64,000 bases of DNA. Source: Trileptium ribeirensis (lineage: Eukaryota; Nematoda; Enoplea; Enoplida; Thoracostomopsidae). The stretch spans positions 1-64,000 of the forward strand of contig JASANE010028376.1 of the NCBI GenBank assembly GCA_030248225.1. Direction: 5' to 3'. The notes under the pieces were generated by a model. It was not told where the DNA came from, did no database searches, and was given only the letters and a program-made list of their open reading frames with translations. How positions within the stretch are numbered: position 1 is the first letter of the stretch; each line of letters begins with the position of its first letter. The position numbers and the translations under genes are program-made. Positions 1-13,161 of the stretch are shown here, in pieces.

Positions 1-39
1 CAGGGTTCATCTTTTCTATATTTTAGTAGCAGCGAGCTG

Positions 40-122
40 TATTTCCCGTACTGTGAGTTGATCCTGCACGGAGAATTTAAGTTCGCTGCAGAATCTTGAG
101 TCTTAACCATTCAGCCATAGGA
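40..122 (-). repeat. tRNA-like (Ser/Leu-type) sequence, probable SINE head
   Basis: On the minus strand the sequence reads like a decayed class II tRNA: an A-box-like stretch (GGCTGAATGGTTAAG) is followed about 45 bases later by a degenerate B box (GTGCAGGATCAACTC). The spacing suits a tRNA with a long variable arm. The stems do not pair well enough for a working tRNA, so a tRNA-derived SINE or tRNA pseudogene is more likely. The rest of any SINE would run off the left end of the window. Confidence 0.35.
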
Positions 123-1890
123 ACACACCAACATTTAGTATTAAGTTGGTGATAACTCAACTGCACAACACAGCAGTTGAGACATTGCATACAGCAGTGT
201 AATAGGACGACAAAATTGTCGTTAGAGAGAGGCAAAGAACAAACGAAAACGGAGACAAACCAAAAGACGCAAAGGCGTCCGGGGCTGATCGCCCCTGCCC
301 CGACTATCCAAAATGGCCCCAAAAGTAATGAATGAGGCCAAGTTACCTCTTGGCTCGGTGCGTTGAGCCCGCAAAACTTGCCCCCATCAAAAGTCCAGCG
401 GATACACTGAGCTAAATCCAATCAACCCGGCTCATCGCTGGGGGGGGCGGCCTTGAAACTTACCCAGAAGGGCGTATCGTGACATCCAACGTCACGACCG
501 CGTTCCCCTACCCGAATGTGCTGAATTTTACGCCCCCCTCTTCCTTCATCACTTGCTACCCGTTCGGTCAGTCGTACCTTGGATAGATAAATTGATTAGA
601 AACGATAGCGAAAAGGGATCTTTTGGTCGGCGTGATAATCGAATCCACATCGAATATTTACCGGACCTCCGTATTGATATTGTTATTAGAACAGAGCTCG
701 TAGGCCCGAACCCCGGTTTCACTTTCACTTTTCCCAATGGCTTATTTTACTGGTAATCGTCGTAGGTCTGAGTTAGTACGGTAGGAGCATTTTCTGAAGC
801 ACTCTAGGGCCCTTGCTTGCTACGCCCTATAGCTGAAACAATCGCTAACATTGAGCTAAAGCAAGGATAACCGCCCCTAGTCCACGCACGCGCGTGGAAC
901 GGCATGCTCCGTCCCTTCTGCCTGTTTCAATGTCTTGCGCCCCATATTGTACGGAACTGAAGCGATTACCTCGAGCTGTCGTTAGGCTTCCCGACGTGTT
1001 CAGAAAACACTCGTCCCAGGATAAACATTGATTGTTATAATAAACCTTGCATTCAAATCATTGCGTTCGGACTTACTCTACTCGGAGACGATAGGGACTT
1101 GTGTTTTTCTATGGTTTGTCCGTTCGGACGAGCAGGCACTGCCCGTCATGGCTTGTGGGCGAGAATGTCACAAGCACTGGCGTGCAGGGCCTTCTGTTTA
1201 CTCTATTTCCGCTCTAATAAAGTAATCGGATAACACAAGTGAAATTTTATTAGATCATGACCGAAACTCAAAATTTGTTAAGAATTCTCGTAACCCTAAT
1301 GAGTTAAAACTTCTACTGGTCAAGGTACCAGTGCGCTCGCATAGAATTCACTGAAAAGAGCAGGCCACGCCATTGATAATCCGACACTAAACACTCAGGG
1401 CTCGTCGGAACCCTGTGGGGGCCACATAGGTCAATGCTCTAACCCGGAGCATACCGCAATCTCAACTAGGTGAATCGGCTTGAGCTTCAAATTACTAGGG
1501 AAACTTTCACGTTCTACACCAACATTTATCTCAACAAAATAGAACTAAACAACTTCCGATGAGTCTAAGATAGGGAACAGCGGCTAAGCTCCATGACCTG
1601 CGAGCAGGTGTCGGTGCTAGCCTCCCTGGGGGACCTCAGAAATCATACCCGATACTAGACACGTGCGCAACCCTTCGGGCGGGGTCCGAACACACCCCGT
1701 GAAGCGCGCCTGCGGCCTGCTAAGCTGCGTAGCTTCTTGGGTCTGACCCAGAATAGGATTAAAATTTAGTATGCACGGTCCACCCTTGAGGTTACGATAG
1801 CCGGGGTCGTATGGGCATGGTGTTAGGAAGTTGCGACATGCAGCTGCGTCACCGGTTATTACATATACAACAATCATTTAACAAAATTAC
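123..1890. other. GC-balanced stretch without a recognisable gene
   Basis: This stretch is visibly less AT-rich than everything from about 1.9 kb onward, and the change is fairly sharp. Open frames are short and fall in several frames on both strands, and none shows a family I recognise. It may be a decayed mobile element or a different isochore. I see no RNA gene and no tandem repeat in it. Confidence 0.4.
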
Positions 1891-2910
1891 AGTATGCTCT
1901 ATTTTATTACTGTGCATTTAAGAACTATAAAATATGATGCGAGTTTGGGCCAAAGTAGCCCTGACAAATGTAGGCTATGCTGTTTTCGACATACTAAGCC
2001 TAAATATTTAGCCGAACCTTAGAGGCCCCTTCATATATGACAGTAAAAGCCAGAACAAATTTCGCTCAAAGATTTGCAAAGGTGTATGAGCCATAGTCCC
2101 CCTCTTCAGAACAAGAACGTGAACCGAACTATGCCAGAGCACGAAATGGTAACACCTAGGATCAACCGGGAGGCTTAATCTTGAAATTTTCAAAGTATTT
2201 TTAATGAAAAGCGCAAAATAGTGAAACACTTTGCTAAGGCAACTCTATTAGGTATAAACCAGTTCATTGATTTTTGCGAGACAAAAGAATTTTATGAAAA
2301 ATATTTTCGTTTTTTTGTATCAAGTAAGGATGTTTTACTTGGTGAAAGCTAAAGGATTTGCGTGACGAACTAAAGCACGTTATTTTGTCAGGAGCAAATA
2401 AAAATACCAGGTACATCCCTGGATTTACAGAAGCCAGCTGCTTATGCGCTCCAGAAATATTCACGTCTTGGCAAAATAATTTGTTAAAGCCACCTATGAA
2501 ATGTGGCTACAAGAAACACTGACCAGAAAGTGCAGCTTCAAACACTTGGGCTTTAGTCAAATGTGATATTTTGTTCCGCTAATAACTAAATGTTTATATT
2601 GACTGTTTAACCCTCAAATACACACCTTGGGAAAAATGCCCCAGGTAAAATTTTTCGTGTATTACTTTTTAGTTCTCAGCTATACATGAGTGTCGTTTCA
2701 GGTACCTTCATGATGTAGCCTGGTGCATAACATAACTGTACTGTGTGTAAGTATATACGTGTAGGCGGATATTTCTCACATTCACCCTATACACTTAAAC
2801 TCACACCCGGGGTAAAAAATTACCCCACATTTTTTGTAACGTAGAAGGTTATATAAGTTATTATATTTTTATATTTACTTCAATTATAGATATTATAAAT
2901 AACATCAATA

Positions 2911-3006
2911 ATGTCAATGAGATTTGATACCGTAAGGGCTGATCTGTACGGCCTTGAGATCGAAGAACCCGACAATGAAACTGGCGATCCAAATTTGGAG
3001 GAAGAG
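2911..3006 (+). CDS. possible first coding exon, acidic protein
   Basis: An ATG opens 32 codons of balanced, protein-like composition (start MSMRFDTVRADLYG, then an acidic stretch ending in EEE). It runs into an AG|GTATGA donor-like site at 3007; read through, it stops two codons later. Its codon composition stands out from the AT-rich surroundings. I could not find a partner exon, so this is either the 5' exon of an unresolved gene or a chance short frame. Confidence 0.2.
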
Positions 3007-3997
3007 GTATGACTTATAACGTACATTATTTCATCTACTCAGTACCAAGCGTCATGGGGTAATTAGGGTAGGGGAGATGAGGCCTCTTGTGGGCTTTGGA
3101 AGTCGGTGAGAAAGGGACGTCGAACCAGAGTGGAGGAATGATTGGTGGTAGCGGTCGGGCTCAGGGTCTCCAGGGAGGGCTAACCCCTTCTTGGGTTTGT
3201 AACGAAGAACAATCGAACGCTAGGTTTTTTAGAGAAAATCAGCACTCTGGACTTTGGGAAATGTTCGACTGTCGTTACGAAAAAACGATGAACTCTTACG
3301 CTTAATTCAATCTACAGCTTAAGCTAAATCAATATCTCAAAGTCAACTATCAGCCTGGCCTCTAGGCTGTAATACTATCACACTGGCTATACGTGTATAC
3401 ACCACCAATTCCACTCTGTCTATTCTCAGCAAAAGAAATGTGCGCGGCGTAATACAATAATAACTGTATAAGTATACTGCGGTTCAAACAAACAACTTCA
3501 ATTGAAATGATGAGCAAGTTACGTACAAAATCCACAACAGAAAATCCACCAAACTGAATAATCAATAAAATGTCCAAACACAAAAGAGAAGAATATTTGT
3601 TAAAATATCGCAAAGGTGAGCACATGCTCTTTAACACTCATCATCATGTTGCAGTGTCTCTATCTTTATTTCTTCAAACAAAAATCTTTGTACCGCCTTA
3701 ATGTCCACGAGCCGCGTGACTGTCCACAATAATCGCCCAATAATAGAATGCCGAGATGTGCTACTGCGCAAGTAACCGACAAGCAGGGATGCCTCTGTGC
3801 CGTAACCCAAATGAGCTTAAGTCCAAACTCTTTAAAGCCGCCAACGAGCAGGATTAACCTGGTAATACCACCACAAACCACACCAAAATATAAGACTGAC
3901 TTACGATAACCACAAAATAAAGCACTAGCGAACAACCAAACAACGATCAAATCTCTAAACTGTTCGCTCAATAACTAACGAATAAAACTGACGAACA

Positions 3998-4194
3998 ACT
4001 GAGATGCGGCTAAGAAACAACTGTCGAACTCTCTGTCAATAGAACTGAAGTGAGGCTAAGCAACAACTGTCGAACTCTCTGACGATAGAACTGAAGTGAG
4101 GCTAAGCAACAACTGTCGAACTCTCTGACGATAGAACGGAAGTGAGGCTAAGCAACAACTGTCGAACTCTCTGACGATAGAACTGAAGTGAGGC
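3998..4194. repeat. 46-bp tandem repeat, about four copies
   Basis: A 46-bp unit containing AACAACTGTCGAACTCTCTG recurs at a constant period: the CTGTCG core starts at 4021, 4067, 4113 and 4159. The first copy is the most diverged and the last three are nearly identical. Several open minus-strand frames begin just below it (3362-3971), so it could be a repeated block in an LTR or promoter. No matching second LTR is seen. Confidence 0.85.
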
Positions 4195-7100
4195 CCCGAA
4201 CAGAACGCTTGCTGACTTAAATATCCGATGCTCCAACAACTTCAAATATCACCTCAAAGTAATTTTGAAATCCAAGCAACCTTTTCCCAAGTACCAGTAA
4301 GTTAATAATAGCAAGATGTTTTGACTCAGTCTACTCGGTCAACGATAGAATAGCAACGAGAAACTATCAAGGCTATACACAAAAATTCAATAACTAACAC
4401 GAGGCAACTTAGTGACTTAATTTTTTATGTAAAAACAATTGAATATTCGCAATTAAATTTTTACAAAGGCCAATCGAAAACGATTTTTGACAAACGACCC
4501 TCAAATCTGTTCCAATTGGTTTTACAGAGAATTCTCAGTAATACACGCATTGCAATAAAGAGTTCTAACAGCTGGTAACAAAATAAATCGACTACACTTC
4601 TGGACAAAACATTTCATCACAGTATCAGATCAATGATGTGTTAGTTTATATATTCCTACATATATACATATACACAGTGACAAATAGCTAAATTCTCTGT
4701 TAAATCATCGCAAAAGTGCTCACACGAGCTAATAAAGAGCGTAAAATTCAAATACATATAGACCTATACTTCAAATGCATACACAGTGATATATGATAAA
4801 GAAACGACAAGTCATATATAAATATGTAGAAAAATAATTTTAACTTTATCCCGACAACACCTCAATAATTGAAGCTAAATGCAAGAACTAAATCATAGTG
4901 CCAACAACGGAATCCAAGGAACAAAATATTGCGAATATATAACTACATACTCAGTCGTAGTCATACCCACCCATAAGTAAAACGAAGAATGACGAGACGA
5001 TAAATACATATAAGCGTGACACAAGGAAAGATATCCGACAAGCACAAGCAGTTCGAACGAATCTGCGCATGAAACATTAAGCTACAATATATATACGCAG
5101 TCGTTATTAACAAATAATCATTCGAAAAATAATTTATATTCCTAATAAGGCGTACAAAAATAAGTTGAACTAAGTATAACGTGTGATTATTCTTTGATTA
5201 AACAAACAAACAAAATTAAGCCAAGTAGCTTTTATTAAAGCTAATTAAGTTTTATACCAAAAATAAAATCGGTATTGGGATTAAGATGTGCAAAGATATG
5301 TAACCAAGCGGAGTACATACATAATTATAAGACTTTGGACGAGCTAAAACGCATTAAATTATGACGTCTAGATTCGTATACATAGTACCACCTTATATAA
5401 TACACGCACAAAAATAAAAAACTCAATCGACAGAAAACGGTACGTTTCCGATGCTAACAAATAAATTTAATACGAATTAAGTTTGCGTATATAGTCCGTG
5501 TTGCACTTGGGATTTTATACATGTACAGCCGTATTTGAACGACAGCTAAACGAAACTGTAGAAATGACGGCGAATCGTCTGTTACAAAGCATAAAACAAA
5601 CGTTTTTACATAAGTTACGTATTGCAGAGCATAGCAAAGCTGAACATTTATAACATAGTCTTGCGGCGAATTATACCACTTAAGATAGGTTAATCTATAC
5701 CCAAATAACGCTATTCACAAGTGAGAATAAATATTGTTGTACTTTCATAATTAATGTTGAAGACGACTAAATAATAAGCTCGTTTGTTTAAATTCTCTTA
5801 CTGATACATACAAAGTACAAAAACTTAACTTATTTATCTTACAAATCCAAGTTCACTAAAGTTACAATCCAAGAAAACGTGTGGCAGTTTCCTATAATTG
5901 CTGGCAGCGTGCAAAATCTACGTATAAAAAGCCAAATTTAGGAACACCTAATAAAAACCAAATAATCTAATCTATATATATTATGCACATCATTACATAC
6001 CATTTCATGGCATAGTTTAAAAACGAGTATGCTTACGACGCCATATATGTAATATCAGATAAGTGTATATACGCATACCCATATATACATTCCTATGTTT
6101 TTATAAACGTCTTTATACTGTACCACTTTGAAACAAAGTGATTTTTCTATGTATACACATATACTTAAACCTTAATAAATAACGCCTATGCCAAGGCAGT
6201 ATAAAATAGAATCTGTGCTTATAGTCACACAACAAAAAAACAAAATGTCTCCCAAATTGCCATAAACACGAATAATTTGTTGTTAATCTGAAGAGCAACT
6301 CCACGCCTGCAATTGGCTTTGTGCTATAGCACTCATTCTGCCGACTAAAAGATAATCAGAATATCTTCACCGCCCAATAACTACATAAACCCCAATTATA
6401 GTGCTAAACATCTTTGTAACATGAAATTAATTAATGATCAGTAAGTTCAAAACCGGTAAAAGATGTTAACTTAAAACTTCAGCAGATCTTCCCACCCTGC
6501 TAAGTATTAAAACACACAATATCCATTTCAGAAATCGTTCCAATGATTACAGTATGTAAATTGTGGTTGTTACGCACTTCACATATACACCAAAACGTGT
6601 CCACACTATTTGTTGAAACCAGCACTTCCACGTAGACAAGCAGCACATTTTTTACATCAAATCTTATTGTGTATTCTTGAACAATGTCTGTCTATGCCGT
6701 AAGGCTTTCAGGCAGCAACTATAATATTTGAAGTCCGATTTTCGACAAACGTAATAAAATATATGTGGCGATTAGCTTAATATACGTACCCTATCAATGC
6801 CTTTCCCATGGATACCTATATTGTAATATTTTTTCAGTAAAATAAAATATAATTGCAAAAAAAAACGGGTAACCTTAACTAAGTTTTAACGGTAATATGC
6901 GCAAATTATTAACAACACTAGCATCTCAAAACTTTACTGTCAATACGAAATGATTTCCACGTCTATTTATATCGAATCAATAGCATGACAAATAAAATTA
7001 CATAAACATTTATTTTTTTGAAATTTTTTTTTGAAACTTAATTTACATAATAGTGGATAAATAAAACAACTGTCTGAGCGAAGCAAGTATACATAATTAT

Positions 7101-10100
7101 ATGTACCTAATGGAATTCACGCGAAATTTTAATACTAGCAAGATAAAAACCAATATGTACCGTTACCGGGTAAAGCTTTCAGCATATATAATGGATCAAT
7201 TTTAATGAGCTCCTCCAGGCCATAGTACTATCATGTGAAGCACAAGAAGTATATATACATATATAACATGATTAATATAACTTATTTTACTATAAAACAA
7301 CGTAAAAATGTAAATGTACCGCCGCCAGTGGCTGAACGGGGGATCATTAAGAATGTCTTCACTTTTCTACATGGTCAAATGAAATAAGATCATTTTATTA
7401 TATAATGGTAAAGAAAAAATTATGGCACAAATATAGTCTCAATTTTATCTTCCTAATATGCATGCGAAACGGCAGTTTACATATTCAACCACTGGCAGCC
7501 AAAAATATCTGAATTTTACTTACGGAAACAACATATAGACAATTCGTCGATATACGTTGTAAATCGCCAACCAAACGCCGAACACGATCGTACTGTGACT
7601 AAAATATAGCGCACGTATTAAAATTTATGCGCATATATTAAATAAATTCTTCACGTGTTTATCTTTATGCCCTTCTATAACAAATGGCGCACGTCGAGAT
7701 TAATGGGTCAATATATTAATACAAAATCGTAAATATAGTACTACATAACGTTCATCAACTATCTAGAGAGCAAGGTCCTGAGTTAACATATACTAGTAAT
7801 GTTACGGCCCGCCTTATAGAACGAGTAAATGTATGAGACACCTTGGATCTACGGTGTGTGTATTTAAACAAGTATAAGAACCGATTAAAATTGATTGGAA
7901 AATTAACAGAGGGATCGCAAATTCAATACTAACTTGTTGGCAAATCCCATATATCTTGTTATAGGTCTATTTATTACTGGGTTAAAATTCTTTATTATAC
8001 CACGCTTTCTCCGTTGCAATAATAATTACGGGAAAATTATAATATTCCGCAAGGCCAGGCATGAACAATATCAGCGACAAAACTTAATTTAAGATGAAAC
8101 ATAGGCAGGAATTCAGAATAATTTTCTCATAACTGAAGGATGAAACAGCAACCACATCGTTAACAGTTTATACTAAATGTTAGATTCAAGATCTCGCCCC
8201 TTTCTGAAATAATCGTCTTAAATTCTTACTGCGCCAAAAACATTATAGCTGATACGTTTACGTTAAAAAAATTTTTTTGGATGTTGGATACATCGGGAAT
8301 ATCTGTAGTAATTAATTATTGTGTTTTTGCTTATTCTTACACAATACTATTGTTATATATACAATTGAAAATACTAGTATTCGGTAAACAAGGGTGAGAT
8401 GAAGCCAGCATGGTTACAGCTATAGTGGTTATTATGATTAATTCACGTGTAACAGGCTTTGTCTCTGATGTATACCAGTCTAAGACCTGTATAAACTCCT
8501 GAAACGACATAATGTCGACCTGACACAAACTAAGGCGTAGCACTTACATGGCACGTCAAAAATGCTATGATAACTTATCTGGAGCCCAAAAAAAATTCAC
8601 ATAACCAATTAGGACACGATAAAGGAAATTATGTCAGAAAGTCAGGGTCGCCGATGACTTTCCTTATACTAATTCGGACCACGTGAAAATACAGTACGAT
8701 TATGACGGATTCTGGGTGGCCATGACATTGTATTTAAGTCATCGAAAAATGTATATATGGACCATTCGTGACACATTATACTCAATTTAGGACCAAACAA
8801 GTGGAAACACCTACATGTTAGAATTCGAGTTCAGTGACCACAAAACCCCTTAAGACTTTTATCGAAACCAGCCACCCAAACATGACAAATGGGTGACAGC
8901 GTCATACACATAAAATCTTCTCATTTAAAGCTAATAACTATATGCGGTAGCACAGCACATGTGGCTAGTAGAAGTGACGTGATACCAAACTATAGGACTT
9001 TTAAAACAGAGCTCAGACCGGGTGACCGGCATATCCCTACCCACCACACTTTTAAATCAATAACGTTTACCATATTTTCATAACATTGACGGCTAGCAAA
9101 CTTGACGACTTCAGTTGAATTAGTAAGTGTCTACATGCTGAGAGCGGTCGTAAGTGTACAGCACAGTCTAACAAAGGAAAAACTGAACATTACAGCCTCA
9201 CTAGTTTAAGAAAAACAGCAACTGCCAAAAGTAAATGACGGTATATTCAGAAAATCTCAAGTGTCCTTCCGAATACAGGCATACTATCTTATATTTTATT
9301 ACACAAATACTATTCATAACATTGAAATTTTCTATCAATTTATCATTCATAAATAATTTAAAAGTCTGCGAAAAATCGACAATTACGTGATATGTTAACA
9401 TCATTTATAACTTATGTAAAAATTGATAATTTACGCATGAAAACGTAACCGCGGATATAATAACAAATTCATGTATTAATACAATAAACTAATTAAATAC
9501 TAGTTAAAAGTATAGCAAAGCTGCTTTATAAGTCGTGAATGGTGTTCTACTGCTAGAACCTACAGTAGTTACTATGAAACAGGGCGAGAGAATCTACCTA
9601 GCTACAATCAAGACATCGCGTCCAAAAATAAAAAAAAATGTAAACAGAAAAAAAACCGCACCGATTTTGCCGGACCTTATCAGTTACAACCCCGTCCCGA
9701 ACATCGTGAATTCCGGAGATACATGGGCAACGTTGGTACCATAATTTATGACAAAATATTTGTTAATGAATTTTATTCTGGAATTCATCTCCTCTTGGTA
9801 AGAAAAGTTTCTAAAAAATCCTAAGAGAAAGAATTGCATTAATATCGGCTACATGTATAGACGAATTAAGGGGTTACTCGAATTTTCGTGAAAAGACAAC
9901 CCAATATGTAATACTATATCTAAGCGTAAATCTGTGGATTTTTTTTCAACTTTTATCTCAGCTCTTCAATGCAGCTCGAGTGGAGTTCTACATTCATGGC
10001 TAAATCTTCTTTAGATAATCTCCAGTATTGGTGTAGCACAATTATTGCTAACTAAAAAACGAAGAAGGGAAAAAATTGTTATGCTTATTTTATGAGCCGC

Positions 10101-12540
10101 CTCTTCGAGCCATTTGAATGGACCCACCATCACCACTGCATCTCCAAAATTAACAATCTTCTCTCGGGGCTATAACCGAAAAACCCATCTTGCGCATGCT
10201 CACAGACCACCTTCGAAATAAATTCAAAAATTATCCACCTAGGTTATATCTCAAATTGAGCTGCCACAGCGTTACTCAGAGTCCCAAAAATATGATCTAC
10301 AACCAGTACATTCAAGGAAACACTGTGATCTTCTGAATAATTTTTGAGTTCATATCAGGTGTTTCTCAATAACAATGTCGAAATGTGGCATGAATATTAT
10401 AAGACACAATTTTGTGTTCCACGGCGAGTTCAGAATAAGCTTATACTTAGGTTTTAGCTTAGCCTTAAATTTAAGATTAAAATTACAGAGACAAAACTGG
10501 GAAAACTTAACATGATATGTTGGGAAAGACGTGATGTGATCTTTATTCATCCTTCTATGGTCAAATCATGATGTTTAAGCATTTTATTTTCAACATTTAC
10601 CAGGCCATAAAAATCTTTTCAATATTTTAGCATAGCAGGCTTCTAGAGATTGATGCATGGGCGCATATAGCACAAGGAACATCTTCACTAAATTTTTTTT
10701 TATAAATTAAGCGTATAAGGTGCAAAAAGGAAAGGGTTGGGCCATCTGTAATGTTCCAACGAGATACTACATTACAACCTTCAAATCATCAACGCGTTTA
10801 CACATTATAAACCTTAAAGGATTATCGATCACCTTCTGCAAGCATAAAAATCAGTCAAGATAGTGAAAATTTCGATATTTAATAATTTCTGCTTTAGCTC
10901 ATATATACGGAAACGGAATAACGCTCATAATTACAATTTCAATTTTTAAAGGCACTTATAATATTAAAGTAGGGTAATAAAGCGGTCCAGTCAATTAACC
11001 AATTATTAAGTCAATGCAGGCATGGGCCACAGAGCAAGAATAATCGAAAGCGACGGTGTACCATCATGCAGCCATTGTACGTTTATAAATGTTGCTGATT
11101 ACCATGTGTTTATGTATTTATACATGATAAACTTGGTGAGTCTCTGGTGGGGGTAGGAACTTACATTGTCATATGTGCGATAAGTTTGTAGGAGCTGTTT
11201 ATCTCGACCACCCCGGCATTCGCGCAAAATGAAAAAAAAAGATGGCAGAGCTTAGCATTGGATAACCTAGAAAATTAGGAAACCATACTCGCTCAAGGAA
11301 ACTTTCGCAAATTAATCAGTGCTGTAAAGGGTCTTGGTTTTGTCACGGACAGAAGAAAAACTTGCCACATTTAGTACCTGCTATTTTCGGGAAAAGTGCA
11401 CTACCCAGTCACATAGCTCGCTCAAAGCATACGCTGACCGGCACTCGGCCCTTGGGAGTAGGTCGAATAAACCACCGTCTGTCCGTCCCGTTACATCTAC
11501 GTCTCCACAAATAAAATTAAACAATTTCTAACTAATCTTTACGAAGCTAAATTGTCTAACACAAACTAAAAAAACTTTCTTAATCTCATCACCAGATGCA
11601 ATGGAGCAGTTCCGAATATTATCGAATGAAAGCTCTAGCGACATTAATAAAAGCTGCTAAATTCCAAGAAAAATAACTTAACATTTAATTTTAATAATCT
11701 TTCCGGCAACTCACGATTACAACGATCAAGAAATATTGTATTGTCTACGAGTTTTAGATCGCCTGATAAAAGTTGCGGGAGGATGAAATATTTATAGAGC
11801 TGTTGAAATAAACTTCTACTAAAATGCCACGAGGCTTAATAGTTATATTACTCAACGTCAAGGTATTACTAAAAATCTGATGATACAAACAGTTGTATAA
11901 TAAAAATTACACAGCATATAGACGAAATATAATTATGTAGAAGCTTATTTTTACACTTGAGTTCTGCGTATTGCTATTAAACCGGTCATAATGCAATACA
12001 GAAGAACTACAGGTACTCACCAATCACGGCTAGTTGGCAACCCGCCTTAGAAACCATGCAATGATCGAAGACATCCAAATCGAAGCGCTGGATGAACTAC
12101 AGCACTGATGGAGCATTTAAACCCCTAAAATAAAACAAAAATATTGGTGACTTAGTATCTCGTGACTGTGTTTTCCGTCACACCGAACTCCAAAAATTCC
12201 AGGCGGTTAACCAAAACCTCGTTTATTGAAAAAGAACTTACTAAGAATGCATTCGCTTCCGGAACAGCTCGAAGATTATACGGGCAGCATGGTTAACATC
12301 CTTAATAACCTTAAGTGTTTGGCGCTCATTACAGGCGGAACAAATTTTTGTCTACGGTACAGTGAGCCCGTAAAAGCTGGGATAAACCGAGAAGTATTGC
12401 GTGAGTCCACTTTTTGTGCTGACACCAAAGTTGTTATTATTCAAAATCACGAAATTATTTGCGCAGAAATTCGCGGTCACGCTTCTCACAATGGGATTGT
12501 GCAAACTTTTGTACTGCGCGCAGATAGAACATGGTATGCG
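4195..12540. other. AT-rich stretch, no gene supported
   Basis: About 8 kb of strongly AT-rich sequence with only short, stop-bounded frames and scattered poly-A or poly-T runs. One isolated splice-like segment (minus strand, 7524-7592) is discussed under rejected items. I see no coding region, RNA gene or tandem array that I can support. Confidence 0.5.
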
Positions 12541-13161
12541 ACATTAACCGATTCTTTTGCAATATCCACCAGCCAGCGTTTGCCCAAAAATGGTCAGATT
12601 CTGGAAATTTTGGCATTTTTGTGATCCTCGAGACTTCCCCTGATCATTTCAACCAAAAAATTGAATTTTTAAAATTTTATATTTTTTCGGGTTACAAAGA
12701 TTTTGAACCCAAAAAATTTTTTTCTTAAAAATTGGATTTTTACCTATCATTCTACGCGGCTTGTCGAGCTGAATTGAATGATAATGATATTTTAACGGGA
12801 TCCGGTATTCGGATTGTAAGTTGTTGCCAAAACTATCGGAGCCTGAGAGGCTCAGCAATTGAACAGTTTTTGGCCATAACTTAGGATACTTTTACCGGAA
12901 TCCGTTAGAAATATCACCAGTCGATTCAGCTCGTCCAGTCGCCCTGAACGGTGGGTAAAAATCTAATTTTTAAGACACAAATTTTTGGGTTCCCAAGGGG
13001 GAACTTTGTAACCCGAAAAAATATAAAATTTATAAAATTTAATTTTTTGGTTGAAATGATTCAGGGGAGGTCTCGAGGATCCCAAAAATACCAAAATTTC
13101 CGGGATCTGACCATTTTTGGGCAAACACGGGCTGGTAGGATAATGGAAAAGAACCCATTAA
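12541..13161. mobile_element. foldback-type element with ~200-bp inverted arms
   Basis: The arm at 12541-12746 reappears as an imperfect reverse complement at 12953-13161. Matching landmarks in inverted order include GCCCAAAAATGGTCAGA, CTCGAGA, TTTCAACCAAAAAATTGAAT and TTTTTCGGGTTACAAAG. The loop is about 205 bp. There is no transposase, so this is a non-autonomous foldback or long-TIR element. The outer ends are degenerate and I could not fix a target-site duplication. A GACCCGAC-rich sequence continues outside the right arm to about 13255 and may belong to it. Confidence 0.75.

Noticed and set aside
7524..7592. A 69-nt minus-strand segment with good acceptor and GTAAGT donor, open in phase 1
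   Set aside because: It stands alone. No neighbouring minus-strand exon, signal peptide or paralogous sequence supports it, and phase 1 splice-like segments of this size occur by chance in 64 kb.
12226..12624. A 132-codon plus-strand open frame
   Set aside because: It begins at a TTG, overlaps the left arm of the foldback element at its 3' end and shows no recognisable domain.
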